Shown one piece after another: positions 52,836-61,757 of a stretch of DNA of 64,000 nt; the stretch's first letter is position 1, and the number at the start of each line of letters is the position of its first letter. The position numbers and the translations under genes were made by a program. This stretch comes from Bacteroidia bacterium (lineage in GTDB: Bacteria; Bacteroidota; Bacteroidia; Flavobacteriales; Flavobacteriaceae). Below the pieces are notes generated by a model. The model saw only the letters and a list, made by a program, of their open reading frames with translations. It was not told the origin of the DNA and did no database searches. Location: positions 1 to 64,000 of the forward strand of contig JAUIAY010000007.1 in NCBI GenBank assembly GCA_030425285.1. The letters are read 5' to 3'.

Positions 52836-54392
52836 ATGAACACGTTTTTTGAATTCTTAAGCAACATAAGTTGGTGGATGTGGATCATAATTGTACTACT
52901 TATTATTGCTTTTAGGGATGTATTCCTTCAGAAAAAACATACTATCAGCCATAATTTTCCTATAATAGGACACATTCGTTATCTTTTTGAAAGTATAGGT
53001 CCTGAGATCAGACAATATTTTGTAGCCAACAATAGAGAAGAATTACCTTTTAACAGAATTGAAAGAGGCTGGATTTATGCTTCTGCTAAAAAAGAGAACA
53101 ATTACGAAGGGTTTGGGACCGATAGAGATATTTATGCCCATCAGCATATTTTTGTCAACAACGCAATGATGCCTTTCAAAATTGACAGCAATCACCCAAA
53201 TGCACTAGATAAATCGTTCTTACCATGTGCTAAAGTCATGGGATTGCACAACAAGCGTAAAAAACCTTACAGACCTGCATCTATCATCAATGTTTCAGCT
53301 ATGAGTTTTGGCTCCCTTTCTGCCAAAGCAGTTGAGTCACTCAATAAAGGTGTTAAGATATCTCATGCTTATCACAATACTGGAGAAGGTGGTCTTTCCC
53401 CCTATCACTGCAATGGTGGAGATGTTGTTTTTCATTTTGGCACTGGTTATTTTGGTGTCAGGGATGATGATGGTAACTTCTCCATGGACAAACTTGTGCA
53501 TTTGGTTGAAAAAAACCCTTACGTTAAAGCTATAGAAATCAAACTCTCTCAAGGTGCCAAACCTGGAAAAGGAGGCGTATTGCCAGCAGCCAAAATAACA
53601 AAAGAAATTTCAGAAATCAGACATGTGCCTGTTGGAAAGGACGTTTTGTCTCCTCCAAACCATTCCGCATTTTCCAATGTTACTGAAATGATGGAATTTA
53701 TTGAAGAAATTGCTGATAAAACCGGATTGCCTGTAGGTATTAAAGCTGCCATAGGAAAACTGGAACAATGGGAAGAACTAGCTCAAATAATGGTTAAAAC
53801 TGGTAAAGGCCCTGATTTCATTACTGTTGATGGCGGTGAAGGTGGTACTGGCGCTGCACCACCCAGTTTTGCTGATCATGTTTCCTTGCCTTGGGTATAT
53901 GGTTTCAGTGATCTATACAAGCTCTTTCAAAGACATCAACTTACGGACCGTATAGTTTTTATTGGCAGTGGTAAATTAGGATTTCCAGCCAAGGCTGCAA
54001 TGGCTTTTGCCATGGGAGTAGATTGTATCAATGTAGCTCGCGAAGCCATGATGAGCATTGGCTGTATTCAAGCGCAGGTTTGTCATACCAATCGTTGCCC
54101 TAGTGGTGTAGCAACGCAAAGTAAATGGCTGCAGAGCGGTATCAATATTCCGTTGAAATCTGAACGATTGGCTCAATATTTTAAGACATTTAGAAAAGAA
54201 TTAATAGAAATAACCCATGCAGCGGGCTACGAACATCCTTGCCAATTTAAAATGAAGGATATTGATGTGAATGTAGACGACCACAATTTGTCAGAAGAGC
54301 TGAACAGGACTTATATGTACGAAAAAACTGTTGTGCCGTTTTCTGGTGTAGCAGATTTAAAATCCTGTGAGTATCTGGGTGGCAAACATTAA
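52836..54392 (+). CDS. Membrane-anchored glutamate-synthase-like FMN protein
   Basis: 518 residues from ATG at 52836 (MNTFFEFLSNISWWMW); an upstream in-frame ATG at 52779 lies across the divergent gene. Residues 10-30 form a transmembrane helix. The rest is the FMN-binding TIM barrel of glutamate synthase: NVSAMSFGSLSAKAVESLN, GEGGLSPYH, IEIKLSQGAKPGKGG, FITVDGGEGGTGAAPPSFADH and a [3Fe-4S]-like CIQAQVCHTNRCPSGVATQ. The glutaminase and subunit-beta parts are missing, so it is a stand-alone GltB2-type oxidoreductase of unknown substrate. Confidence 0.92.
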   Translation: MNTFFEFLSNISWWMWIIIVLLIIAFRDVFLQKKHTISHNFPIIGHIRYLFESIGPEIRQYFVANNREELPFNRIERGWIYASAKKENNYEGFGTDRDIYAHQHIFVNNAMMPFKIDSNHPNALDKSFLPCAKVMGLHNKRKKPYRPASIINVSAMSFGSLSAKAVESLNKGVKISHAYHNTGEGGLSPYHCNGGDVVFHFGTGYFGVRDDDGNFSMDKLVHLVEKNPYVKAIEIKLSQGAKPGKGGVLPAAKITKEISEIRHVPVGKDVLSPPNHSAFSNVTEMMEFIEEIADKTGLPVGIKAAIGKLEQWEELAQIMVKTGKGPDFITVDGGEGGTGAAPPSFADHVSLPWVYGFSDLYKLFQRHQLTDRIVFIGSGKLGFPAKAAMAFAMGVDCINVAREAMMSIGCIQAQVCHTNRCPSGVATQSKWLQSGINIPLKSERLAQYFKTFRKELIEITHAAGYEHPCQFKMKDIDVNVDDHNLSEELNRTYMYEKTVVPFSGVADLKSCEYLGGKH

Positions 54393-54464
54393 ATTCAAAA
54401 ATTACGGACTTAATGATGATTTTCTTTACAAAACGCGTTATGTTTGCTAATGAAATTACTGATT

Positions 54465-54986
54465 ATGGACACAGAACAAATTATTGGGTTATTTTTATAT
54501 GCTATTCCAGCTCTAATCACCGGAATCATAGCTTATTATTTTTTCAGGGAACACACTAAAAATGAAGATGGAAGACGTCGCTTTCTTTTACAAAAAGACA
54601 TGCAGGTTAACGCTATGCCTTTACGATTACAGGCTTACGAGCGCATGGCGCTTTTCCTAGAACGAATAACCCCTTCTAAATTACTTATAAGAGTCCATCC
54701 AACTTCTTCTGATAAAGATATTTACGAATCATTACTTATACAGACAATTGAACAAGAGTTTGAGCATAATTTATCGCAACAAATCTATTTAAGTGACGAA
54801 TGCTGGAACATTATAACAGCCGCTAAAAACGCTACTATTCAGCTCATAAGAAAAGCCGGTCTTTTAGAAAAAACCGATTCAGCTAATAAGCTCCGAGAGG
54901 TTGTATTGACAGAAATGATGGAAAAACGAGCACCTAGCGATGCCGCATTATCGTTCATTAAGCAGGAAGTTAGCGAAATGTGGTAA
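54465..54986 (+). CDS. Conserved membrane-anchored protein of unknown function
   Basis: 173 residues from ATG at 54465; an in-frame ATG at 54444 is possible. One transmembrane helix (IGLFLYAIPALITGIIAYYFF) then a cytoplasmic-type helical domain (LQAYERMALFLERITPSKLL, IEQEFEHNLSQQIYLSDECW). A conserved Bacteroidota family without known function (I believe DUF7935, from memory). It follows the FMN-protein gene and ends one base before the convergent patatin gene. Confidence 0.7.
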   Translation: MDTEQIIGLFLYAIPALITGIIAYYFFREHTKNEDGRRRFLLQKDMQVNAMPLRLQAYERMALFLERITPSKLLIRVHPTSSDKDIYESLLIQTIEQEFEHNLSQQIYLSDECWNIITAAKNATIQLIRKAGLLEKTDSANKLREVVLTEMMEKRAPSDAALSFIKQEVSEMW

Positions 54987-55868
54987 TCAACCGTGTTTTG
55001 CCTTGGCGTAATCATAACCTTGCTGCCACCACTTTACCATTAGCCGCTTACTGAAAATCAATGAGTTTTCCGTTAAAGTTGTTGGCGTGTAATAAATATT
55101 AAGCTTGACCCCTTTGTTTTTTGCTGCCAACTTACCAATAATGATATCATTTCGTTCCACCTGATCCAGCAAGTGCCCAAACAGGTTCATGAGCAACGAA
55201 AACGGGTTTTTTCCTAAAACTTTATTACGCTCCATATTTTCAGCCTCTAAAACAACCGCATCAATTTCAGTAGCACCACGCAAAATAGCCTCACGTATAG
55301 GAACCACGCACCCCAAACCACCATCAGCATACTCAAAACCATCTACCTTAGCAATAGACATAAACGGAATATAGTTACACGAAATCCAAATCCAATTGCA
55401 AAACTCCTCATATGTACAGTCTCGAACCGACTTATACTCTACCCTGTTTTTTGACAAATTAGACACCGTAACTACCAAATCGTGCTTCGTTTTCCGAATG
55501 GTATCGAACTCTTCTTTGGTAAAATTACGTCTGATATTACGCCTCAAAGCTTTGCTTTCACCAAAAGTTCGCTTCAACCTAATAAATTGCCAAATAGAGT
55601 TCACAAAATCAATAGAAACATATTCACGATCTCCTTTTTTTCGCTGTACAAACGGACTTACACTAAAGATATCGTGCTGTTGTACATTGGTAAAAATCTC
55701 ATACAATTTTGGTATGTTATTTACCGCCAAATGAGGCACCAGCAAGCTTCCGGTAGAAGTCCCTAAAAACATGTCATATGTTTTCCCTTGCTCCTCCATG
55801 AGGTATTGAGCCACGCCACCAGCATAAGCCCCCTTACTTCCTCCGCCCGAAATAACCAATGCCCGCAT
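54987..55868 (-). CDS. Patatin-like phospholipase
   Basis: 293 residues. Patatin landmarks: oxyanion loop SGGGSKGAYAGG near residue 7, nucleophile GTSTGSLL near 36 (GxSxG), and catalytic Asp in YADGGLGCVVP near 180. Predicted lipid acyl hydrolase, cytosolic or membrane-associated. Its start lies 2 bases from the M1 aminopeptidase stop, so the two are co-transcribed. Confidence 0.93.
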   Translation of the reverse strand: MRALVISGGGSKGAYAGGVAQYLMEEQGKTYDMFLGTSTGSLLVPHLAVNNIPKLYEIFTNVQQHDIFSVSPFVQRKKGDREYVSIDFVNSIWQFIRLKRTFGESKALRRNIRRNFTKEEFDTIRKTKHDLVVTVSNLSKNRVEYKSVRDCTYEEFCNWIWISCNYIPFMSIAKVDGFEYADGGLGCVVPIREAILRGATEIDAVVLEAENMERNKVLGKNPFSLLMNLFGHLLDQVERNDIIIGKLAAKNKGVKLNIYYTPTTLTENSLIFSKRLMVKWWQQGYDYAKAKHG

Positions 55869-55869
55869 A

Positions 55870-57894
55870 TTAATGGCTCGTTTTTATTTGGTTAGCTTTA
55901 TCTTGATATCTTGAATCGTTTGACAAAACACCCCATAAGTCTTTCGCAAAAGACTTAAACCGCCAATTAAAATGCTTTGTAGCCTCATACAAATTCTCCA
56001 GTGCCTTTTCATTAAAGACATCTAGCGCCTGCAGATAAGAAAAAGCCCCTTGTCGCACTTCAAAACCATAGTTACTTGAAGTGTAGGAAATCAACTCATT
56101 GAAATATTGTTGTTTTAGTTCTTCTTGATAATTTGGAGTCACAAAAGCTAAAACCAACCACAACTGCCTGATGTTCTTATCACTAAAACCCGTAACGCCT
56201 TTCATTTTGTCTAAATACCGACTCCTATCCTCTGGAAAATTAGTCCAAAGATTATACAACGCAGCTTCTTGGGTTACATAAGAGTCATCACCCAACAAAG
56301 ATTCATATTCGGCTTTCAATTCTTCAGGAATTTTGACAACAGATTTTGCAATAGCCTGCCGAACTTTTAACCCATCCTTAAAAACATCCGCAGTAATACG
56401 CTCGGGTACTTGCGCCACGATTTTAGATTTAGCCTCTGCAGAAATAGGCGCCGACAAATAGTAGTCGCATTTAGCAGTTTTCGCTTCACAGTCAGTCATT
56501 AAATACTCCTGAATGAACACAGATTGCTCCAAACTAGCCATAGCCTTATTATAGGGAAATGTTTTAGCCTCCAGCCATTCTGCCACAAAATTCTTCAACT
56601 GCTTACCGTATAACGCTTCTACTTCATCTATAAAATTGGCAGTTTCCACATTTTTAAATTGATATTTCATCAAATAGTTTTTCACCGCCTGTTTAAATAC
56701 CTTTTCTCCAACCAACTCTTTCAGCGCATGTAAAACCCATGCACCTCGCTTATAAAAGGTTACGCTACTTGATTTAGGATCCAATAATGACGTACCCTGA
56801 CCGCTGTTATCCTGGTCAAATAATTCTTGTGCATATTCATAAAGACGCCAATAATAGTATTTATCCCCAAACACGTGTCGTTCAGCCAAAAGCGCATAAT
56901 AGGTCGCAAAACCTTCTTGAAGCCAGTGATGTGTTCCTGAAGTTTCCGTAACCAAATCACCAAACCACTGATGCGCCAACTCGTGCGCATTGACATTAAC
57001 ATAGTTTCGGTCATTAAAACCAATGGAATCCACCACAAAAGCATCTGAAAATATGGTTAAACTGGTGTTTTCCATACCTGCATACAGAAAATCATGCACA
57101 GGCACCTGCTTGTAATTTTGCCACGGATAAGGCACGCCTATTTCTTGTTCCAAAAAATCAAACATCTGCTTTGTATAGCGATAGGTTGGCTCTACTTTCA
57201 AGGAATCTCCAGGATAATAATACATTTCTAAAGGAATACCACTTTCAGAAGTCTCAACATACTTATCATACTTCCCAATTGCTAAAGCCGCCAAATAACT
57301 AGACATAGGTCTACCCATTATAAACACATGATCCGTTTTTCCTTCTTCTGTATTGGTTTTCAAGAAAAGCTTCCCATTAGCCACCACTTCATAATCACTG
57401 TCAAACTGAATATTAAACTGAAACTTCAACTTATCATTCATATCATCAATACTCGGCAACCAGTTACTCGTGTATTTACCTTGTCCTTGAGTCCAAATTT
57501 GATTTGGTGCGTCATTTCCCCAACCAACGAAGTACAATGCATTTTTTGGAACTGTTTTATAATTTAGAATCAGCTCATAGGTTTTGTCTTTTAAGAAGTC
57601 ACTTTTAACCCAAATTTTAGCGCTGTCATTCCTATACTGTAATGTATCTACAGTTTTTGAAGGCAAGTGAATCAAAACGACCGGTTTAGTCATCTGCATA
57701 TTTTTGGCATCAATATAGATTGAGTCAACACGTTTTAAAATATCAAATTGAAAACGAACCGAGCCTTCAACAGATTTTTCAACAGTATCCAACTTCACTA
57801 ACACCTTACAACTCTTAAAATCTACATAATCTGTTTGTTGCGCATTGATAAGATTAAAAAGAAAAAAGAAAAGTAGGCTTAAAATTGGCTTCAT
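55870..57894 (-). CDS. M1-family aminopeptidase
   Basis: 674 residues with a signal peptide (LSLLFFFLFNLINAQ). The exopeptidase motif GAMEN is replaced by AGMENTSLTIF near residue 275, and the zinc site HELAHQWFGDLVTE near 305 with the third ligand in WLQEGFATYYA near 325 is complete. The C-terminal region is helical as in M1 enzymes. It trims N-terminal residues of peptides in the envelope. This active enzyme contrasts with the degenerate M1-like protein at 34401. Confidence 0.94.
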   Translation of the reverse strand: MKPILSLLFFFLFNLINAQQTDYVDFKSCKVLVKLDTVEKSVEGSVRFQFDILKRVDSIYIDAKNMQMTKPVVLIHLPSKTVDTLQYRNDSAKIWVKSDFLKDKTYELILNYKTVPKNALYFVGWGNDAPNQIWTQGQGKYTSNWLPSIDDMNDKLKFQFNIQFDSDYEVVANGKLFLKTNTEEGKTDHVFIMGRPMSSYLAALAIGKYDKYVETSESGIPLEMYYYPGDSLKVEPTYRYTKQMFDFLEQEIGVPYPWQNYKQVPVHDFLYAGMENTSLTIFSDAFVVDSIGFNDRNYVNVNAHELAHQWFGDLVTETSGTHHWLQEGFATYYALLAERHVFGDKYYYWRLYEYAQELFDQDNSGQGTSLLDPKSSSVTFYKRGAWVLHALKELVGEKVFKQAVKNYLMKYQFKNVETANFIDEVEALYGKQLKNFVAEWLEAKTFPYNKAMASLEQSVFIQEYLMTDCEAKTAKCDYYLSAPISAEAKSKIVAQVPERITADVFKDGLKVRQAIAKSVVKIPEELKAEYESLLGDDSYVTQEAALYNLWTNFPEDRSRYLDKMKGVTGFSDKNIRQLWLVLAFVTPNYQEELKQQYFNELISYTSSNYGFEVRQGAFSYLQALDVFNEKALENLYEATKHFNWRFKSFAKDLWGVLSNDSRYQDKANQIKTSH

Positions 57895-57975
57895 AGCATG
57901 TGTTTACACAAAGATTAGTCCAAAATACAAAAAAATGCATTTCTTTAATTCCTTGAAATGCTTAATTTCGTTGTT

Positions 57976-60114
57976 ATGAGTGTCAATCTCCAAACTCCCA
58001 TAGACTATCTTAAAGGTGTTGGACCAAATCGTGCCGATCTTCTGCGAAAGGAGTTGGGTATCCACACGTATCAGGATTTACTCAACCTGTTTCCAAACAG
58101 GTATTTGGATCGCACAAAATACTACCAGATAAACCAATTGCAGCGTAATAGTGCCGATGTTCAGGTTATTGGAAAAATCATCAAGTTTGAAGAAGTAGCC
58201 CAAAAACGTGGCAAACGTTTGGTTGCAACTTTTCAAGACGACACCGGAACCATGGAATTGGTCTGGTTTCGTGGCCAAAAGTGGATTCGCGAAAGCCTAA
58301 AACCGCAAACCCCTTATGTGATTTTCGGAAAAACAAATTGGTTTAACGGCAAGTTCAGTATGCCACACCCAGATATCGAGCTACTATCGGAACACAAAAA
58401 AAGCTTAAGCTCGGCCATGCAGCCCATCTATCCCTCTACCGAAAAGCTCACCAACAAAGGTATCAGCAACCGTGTGATAACCAAAATCATGCAACAATTG
58501 TTTTTGGAAACCAATGGGCGTTTTACCGAAACACTTTCGCCCGAACTTCTGGAGTCCCAAAAACTAATCTCCAAAAGTGACGCCTTATTCAATGTACATT
58601 TTCCAAAAAATCAAGAGCTTTTGACCAAAGCCCAATACCGATTAAAGTTTGAAGAATTATTCTACATTCAACTACAATTAATTCTTAAAAACCTCATCCA
58701 TAAATCCAAAATAAAAGGACTGCCCTTTACCCAAGTCGGTGATTATTTTAACACCTTTTTTGAAGAGCATTTACCCTTCAATTTAACCCATGCCCAAAAA
58801 CGCGTTTTAAAAGAAATCCGTTCCGATTTAGGCAGTCAAGCACAAATGAACCGCTTATTACAAGGTGATGTGGGTTCCGGAAAGACCATTGTAGCCTTCA
58901 TGTCAATGCTCATGGCACTTGACAACGGTTTTCAAGCCTGTTTAATGGCTCCGACTGAAATTTTGTCAGTCCAGCACTATAACGGTTTACTTGATTGGTG
59001 TAATGAATTGAATATCAGTATTAAATTACTCACTGGTTCGAGTAATACTTCAGAACGAAAAGAAATTCACGAAAATCTGGAAAATGGCCAATTACAGATC
59101 TTAATTGGTACCCATGCCCTTTTGGAAGATGCCGTGAAATTTAAAAATTTAGGGCTCGCTATCATCGATGAGCAACATCGTTTTGGAGTAGCCCAACGAA
59201 GTAAATTATGGCATAAGGGCCCGAACCAAAATTCTGAAAATCCAAACGCACAAGGGGCTATCCCACCACACATTTTAATCATGACCGCAACACCCATTCC
59301 GCGTACTTTGGCCATGTCGGTTTATGGTGATTTGGATATTTCGGTAATCGATGAACTACCTCCTGGTCGGCAAGCCATCAAAACGGTCCATCGTTATGAC
59401 AAAAACAGGTTGAAAGTTTTCAGGTTTATTCGTGATGAAATAGAAAAAGGCCACCAAATTTATATTGTATATCCACTCATTCAGGAAAGTGAAAAAATGG
59501 ACTACAAGGATTTAATAGATGGTTATGCCAGTATTGAACGGGACTTTCCGAAGCCCAAATATCAAATATCCATAGTTCACGGTAAGATGAAAGCTGCCGA
59601 CAAAGACTACGAAATGCAACGTTTTGTAAAGGGCGAAACCCAGATTATGGTAGCCACAACCGTCATTGAAGTGGGCGTAAACGTTCCCAATGCCTCGGTT
59701 ATGGTCATTGAAAGTGCCGAACGCTTTGGATTATCGCAGCTGCACCAGTTGCGTGGCCGTGTTGGTCGTGGTGCCGAGCAAAGCTATTGCATCTTGATGA
59801 CGGGCCACAAATTGAGCAATGACAGTAAAACACGATTGGAAACCATGGTTCGCAGCAGCGATGGATTTGAAATAGCCGAAGTAGATTTACGCCTTCGTGG
59901 TCCTGGCGACATCATGGGAACCCAGCAAAGTGGTGTTCTTAACCTAAAAATAGCCGATTTGCTAAAGGACAGCGACATATTAAAATCGGCGCGGTTTCAT
60001 GCCCAGAACATTCTTAAAAAAGACCCATCACTAGCGTCACCCAACAACAAGGCCATTTTGAACACCTACAGGGAAATGGGCAAGTACCGCAATATCTGGA
60101 ACTATATCAGCTAA
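57976..60114 (+). CDS. recG: ATP-dependent DNA helicase RecG
   Basis: 712 residues from ATG at 57976 (MSVNLQTPIDYLKGVGPNRA); an in-frame ATG 18 bases upstream is possible. N-terminal wedge (OB) domain, then SF2 motifs: LLQGDVGSGKTIVAF (I) near residue 298, MAPTEILSVQHY (Ia), AIIDEQHRFGVAQR (II, DEQH) near 400, MTATPIPRTLAM (III), TVIEVGVNVPNASVMVIE (V) and QLRGRVGRGAEQSYC (VI). It remodels stalled forks and Holliday junctions. Confidence 0.97.
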   Translation: MSVNLQTPIDYLKGVGPNRADLLRKELGIHTYQDLLNLFPNRYLDRTKYYQINQLQRNSADVQVIGKIIKFEEVAQKRGKRLVATFQDDTGTMELVWFRGQKWIRESLKPQTPYVIFGKTNWFNGKFSMPHPDIELLSEHKKSLSSAMQPIYPSTEKLTNKGISNRVITKIMQQLFLETNGRFTETLSPELLESQKLISKSDALFNVHFPKNQELLTKAQYRLKFEELFYIQLQLILKNLIHKSKIKGLPFTQVGDYFNTFFEEHLPFNLTHAQKRVLKEIRSDLGSQAQMNRLLQGDVGSGKTIVAFMSMLMALDNGFQACLMAPTEILSVQHYNGLLDWCNELNISIKLLTGSSNTSERKEIHENLENGQLQILIGTHALLEDAVKFKNLGLAIIDEQHRFGVAQRSKLWHKGPNQNSENPNAQGAIPPHILIMTATPIPRTLAMSVYGDLDISVIDELPPGRQAIKTVHRYDKNRLKVFRFIRDEIEKGHQIYIVYPLIQESEKMDYKDLIDGYASIERDFPKPKYQISIVHGKMKAADKDYEMQRFVKGETQIMVATTVIEVGVNVPNASVMVIESAERFGLSQLHQLRGRVGRGAEQSYCILMTGHKLSNDSKTRLETMVRSSDGFEIAEVDLRLRGPGDIMGTQQSGVLNLKIADLLKDSDILKSARFHAQNILKKDPSLASPNNKAILNTYREMGKYRNIWNYIS

Positions 60115-60120
60115 AAAAAA

Positions 60121-60142
60121 GCCCAACCCTATTGGGTTGAGC
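60121..60142. terminator. Hairpin after recG
   Basis: GCCCAACCC (60121-60129), loop TATT, GGGTTGAGC (60134-60142). On the plus strand only CTTT follows; on the minus strand an eight-T tract follows. It is thus a weak plus-strand and strong minus-strand terminator shape. Confidence 0.65.
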
Positions 60143-60238
60143 CTTTAGAACAAAACTATTGGTGATTGGATTGATGACAATAGATTATTGACCGGTTTGA
60201 AGGTAGACACAAACAACCATACAAGATGTTAGCGTTCT

Positions 60239-60269
60239 GTTAATTAACAGTAACCTATTGTTAATTAAC
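60239..60269. repeat. Two perfect palindromes GTTAATTAAC spaced 21 bp
   Basis: GTTAATTAAC at 60239-60248 and 60260-60269. Each is a perfect 10-base palindrome and the spacing is two helical turns, as for paired operators. A half-related CATTGTTAAAA follows. Confidence 0.65.
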
Positions 60270-60310
60270 GCATTGTTAAAATATTGCGTGCAACACGACC
60301 CGTCCTAAAA

Positions 60311-60360
60311 TGTTGACACATATTGACACACATTGACACGTATTGACACACATTAACACA
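60311..60360. repeat. Five-unit 10-bp tandem array (YATTGACACR)
   Basis: TGTTGACACA, TATTGACACA, CATTGACACG, TATTGACACA, CATTAACACA in exact register. Every unit contains TTGACA or a one-base variant. One unit per DNA turn suggests co-operative protein binding or slipped-strand growth. Confidence 0.8.
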
Positions 60361-60571
60361 AATTTGTGATTTTTAGGGGGTTTTGTTCGAGTGTTGTTCA
60401 AGGATTGTTCGTCCCAAGGTTTTAAAAATGCAGTTTTTAGGGAGGATTCTCGAAGGAATGTTGGAGAAGCTGTATAAATACTAGTAAAAACCCACATAAA
60501 TTGTAAGAATTTTAACTATTTTTAGAGGGATAAATATCATGGATAATAAACACAATTGTGTTTATCCAATT

Positions 60572-60581
60572 GTTGTGCATA
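60572..60581. repeat. Left arm of inverted repeat flanking the lipoprotein gene
   Basis: GTTGTGCATA, exactly complementary to TATGCACAAC at 61592-61601. The pair brackets the gene at 60629-61579. Confidence 0.6.
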
Positions 60582-60628
60582 ATACTGTCAAAAATATACC
60601 GTTATATAATTATCATAAATCAGAAAAC

Positions 60629-61579
60629 ATGAAAAGACTTATCTTATTATTAACAATTACTATAATATTTGTTTCTTGCTCATCAGACAATGAACCATCA
60701 ATTCAGAATACTACTTCATTGGTCTTTACTGAAGTTATGTCATTTCAAGTTGACACTTTAGAATTAGATATGGCAAGCAATATTGTCGCAAATTCTTTTT
60801 ACATAACTTATTCAGCAGATAGTGGTTATAATGAAAATGTTCTGAAATATAACTTGACAACGTCATCACAAAGTGATTTAACTCACCCTGACATTTCCGA
60901 AAGCCGACAAATTGAGATTATTAATGACAATATTTATTCAATTTCATCAAATGACATATATAAATTCGATTTGGATTTAAATAACCTTGTAAACATAAGT
61001 GATAGCTATAATAACATGAGATACTTAAGAACCACTTCACTTAACAATGAATTATTGATTATTGGTGGCAGTGATGAAATCGCAAAGTTTGACACAAACA
61101 CTGAAGCTTATGATTTTAGTCTTTCAGATTCGCCATACGGATTTAGAGATCAAAGAGATGGAGAAATTTATAACAATAATATATATATGTTTGGTGGCGC
61201 TAATTCTACTCCACAACAATGGCCTGAAGAAGATATAATTAATTCCTTCGATGAAATTACTATATACAACATGTCAACTGATAATTGGAGTCAAACTCAA
61301 AGTTTACCCTATCAGGTTTTTGAATCATTCACTTCTCTTTATAATGACTCTATAATTGTTACAGGAAATAAAAATCAAGACCAAACCAATTCATTTATTG
61401 GACGATATGACCTTTTAACGGACTCATACTCTGAATTTGATACTTCACTGGATTTAGAAAATATAACAATAAGAGGTGTTACTGTTTTGAACGATGAAAT
61501 CTTTATAGCTTACATTGATTTAGTCTCACCAATGCCTGATTTAATGACTGTAAAAGTTGTAAAAGCTTCACTTCTTTAA
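60629..61579 (+). CDS. Lipoprotein with Kelch-like beta-propeller repeats
   Basis: 316 residues from ATG at 60629, where a lipoprotein signal begins (MKRLILLLTITIIFVSCSSD, Cys17); an in-frame ATG 90 bases upstream would destroy it. The body has repeated four-strand blades with Kelch-like features: LLIIGGSDEIAKFDTNTEAYDF, NNIYMFGGANSTP, ITIYNMSTDNWSQTQSLP and IVTGNKNQD, so a surface or periplasmic beta-propeller binding protein is likely. No catalytic site. It is bracketed by exact 10-base inverted repeats and surrounded by repeats, which hints at recent acquisition. Confidence 0.78.
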   Translation: MKRLILLLTITIIFVSCSSDNEPSIQNTTSLVFTEVMSFQVDTLELDMASNIVANSFYITYSADSGYNENVLKYNLTTSSQSDLTHPDISESRQIEIINDNIYSISSNDIYKFDLDLNNLVNISDSYNNMRYLRTTSLNNELLIIGGSDEIAKFDTNTEAYDFSLSDSPYGFRDQRDGEIYNNNIYMFGGANSTPQQWPEEDIINSFDEITIYNMSTDNWSQTQSLPYQVFESFTSLYNDSIIVTGNKNQDQTNSFIGRYDLLTDSYSEFDTSLDLENITIRGVTVLNDEIFIAYIDLVSPMPDLMTVKVVKASLL

Positions 61580-61591
61580 GAATAAAAGTAC

Positions 61592-61601
61592 TATGCACAA
61601 C
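61592..61601. repeat. Right arm of inverted repeat flanking the lipoprotein gene
   Basis: TATGCACAAC, the inverse of 60572-60581. A same-orientation partial copy GCACAAC recurs at 61747-61753, 11 bases before the next reading frame's surroundings begin. Confidence 0.6.
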
Positions 61602-61623
61602 ACTGGCTATAGTTCCTCTAGAC

Positions 61624-61667
61624 TTTGCTTTCGGACACGAGCACAAAGTGCGAACTGGCGAAGCAAA
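61624..61667. repeat. Nested hairpin between the two small genes
   Basis: TTTGCTT (61624-61630) pairs with AAGCAAA (61661-61667), and GCAC (61641-61644) with GTGC (61648-61651) inside it. The sequence resembles repetitive intergenic DNA of Flavobacteriia rather than a gene. Confidence 0.5.
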
Positions 61668-61757
61668 ATCCTCACAAGCGCATAATTCCGTTCTTTTAAC
61701 TATTTTAGTAACCAAATCACCAAAGACGAGGTTAAACAAACAGTTGAGCACAACATT

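Larger units (their letters stand above)
60115..60628. other. 514-base gene-poor interval with phased repeats
   Basis: Between recG and the lipoprotein gene I see no convincing coding region (a 73-codon minus-strand frame crosses the tandem repeats and has no family features). It holds the hairpin at 60121-60142, two GTTAATTAAC palindromes, a 10-bp tandem array and one arm of an inverted repeat, listed separately. Confidence 0.7.

Noticed and set aside
60276-60497. 73-codon minus-strand frame downstream of recG
   Set aside because: Its Cys/Val-rich centre is the translated 10-bp tandem repeat; no homology-like features.
60572-61753. True integron attC sites
   Set aside because: Cores read GTTGTGC and GCACAAC, which do not fit GTTRRRY/RYYYAAC, and no integron integrase is visible.
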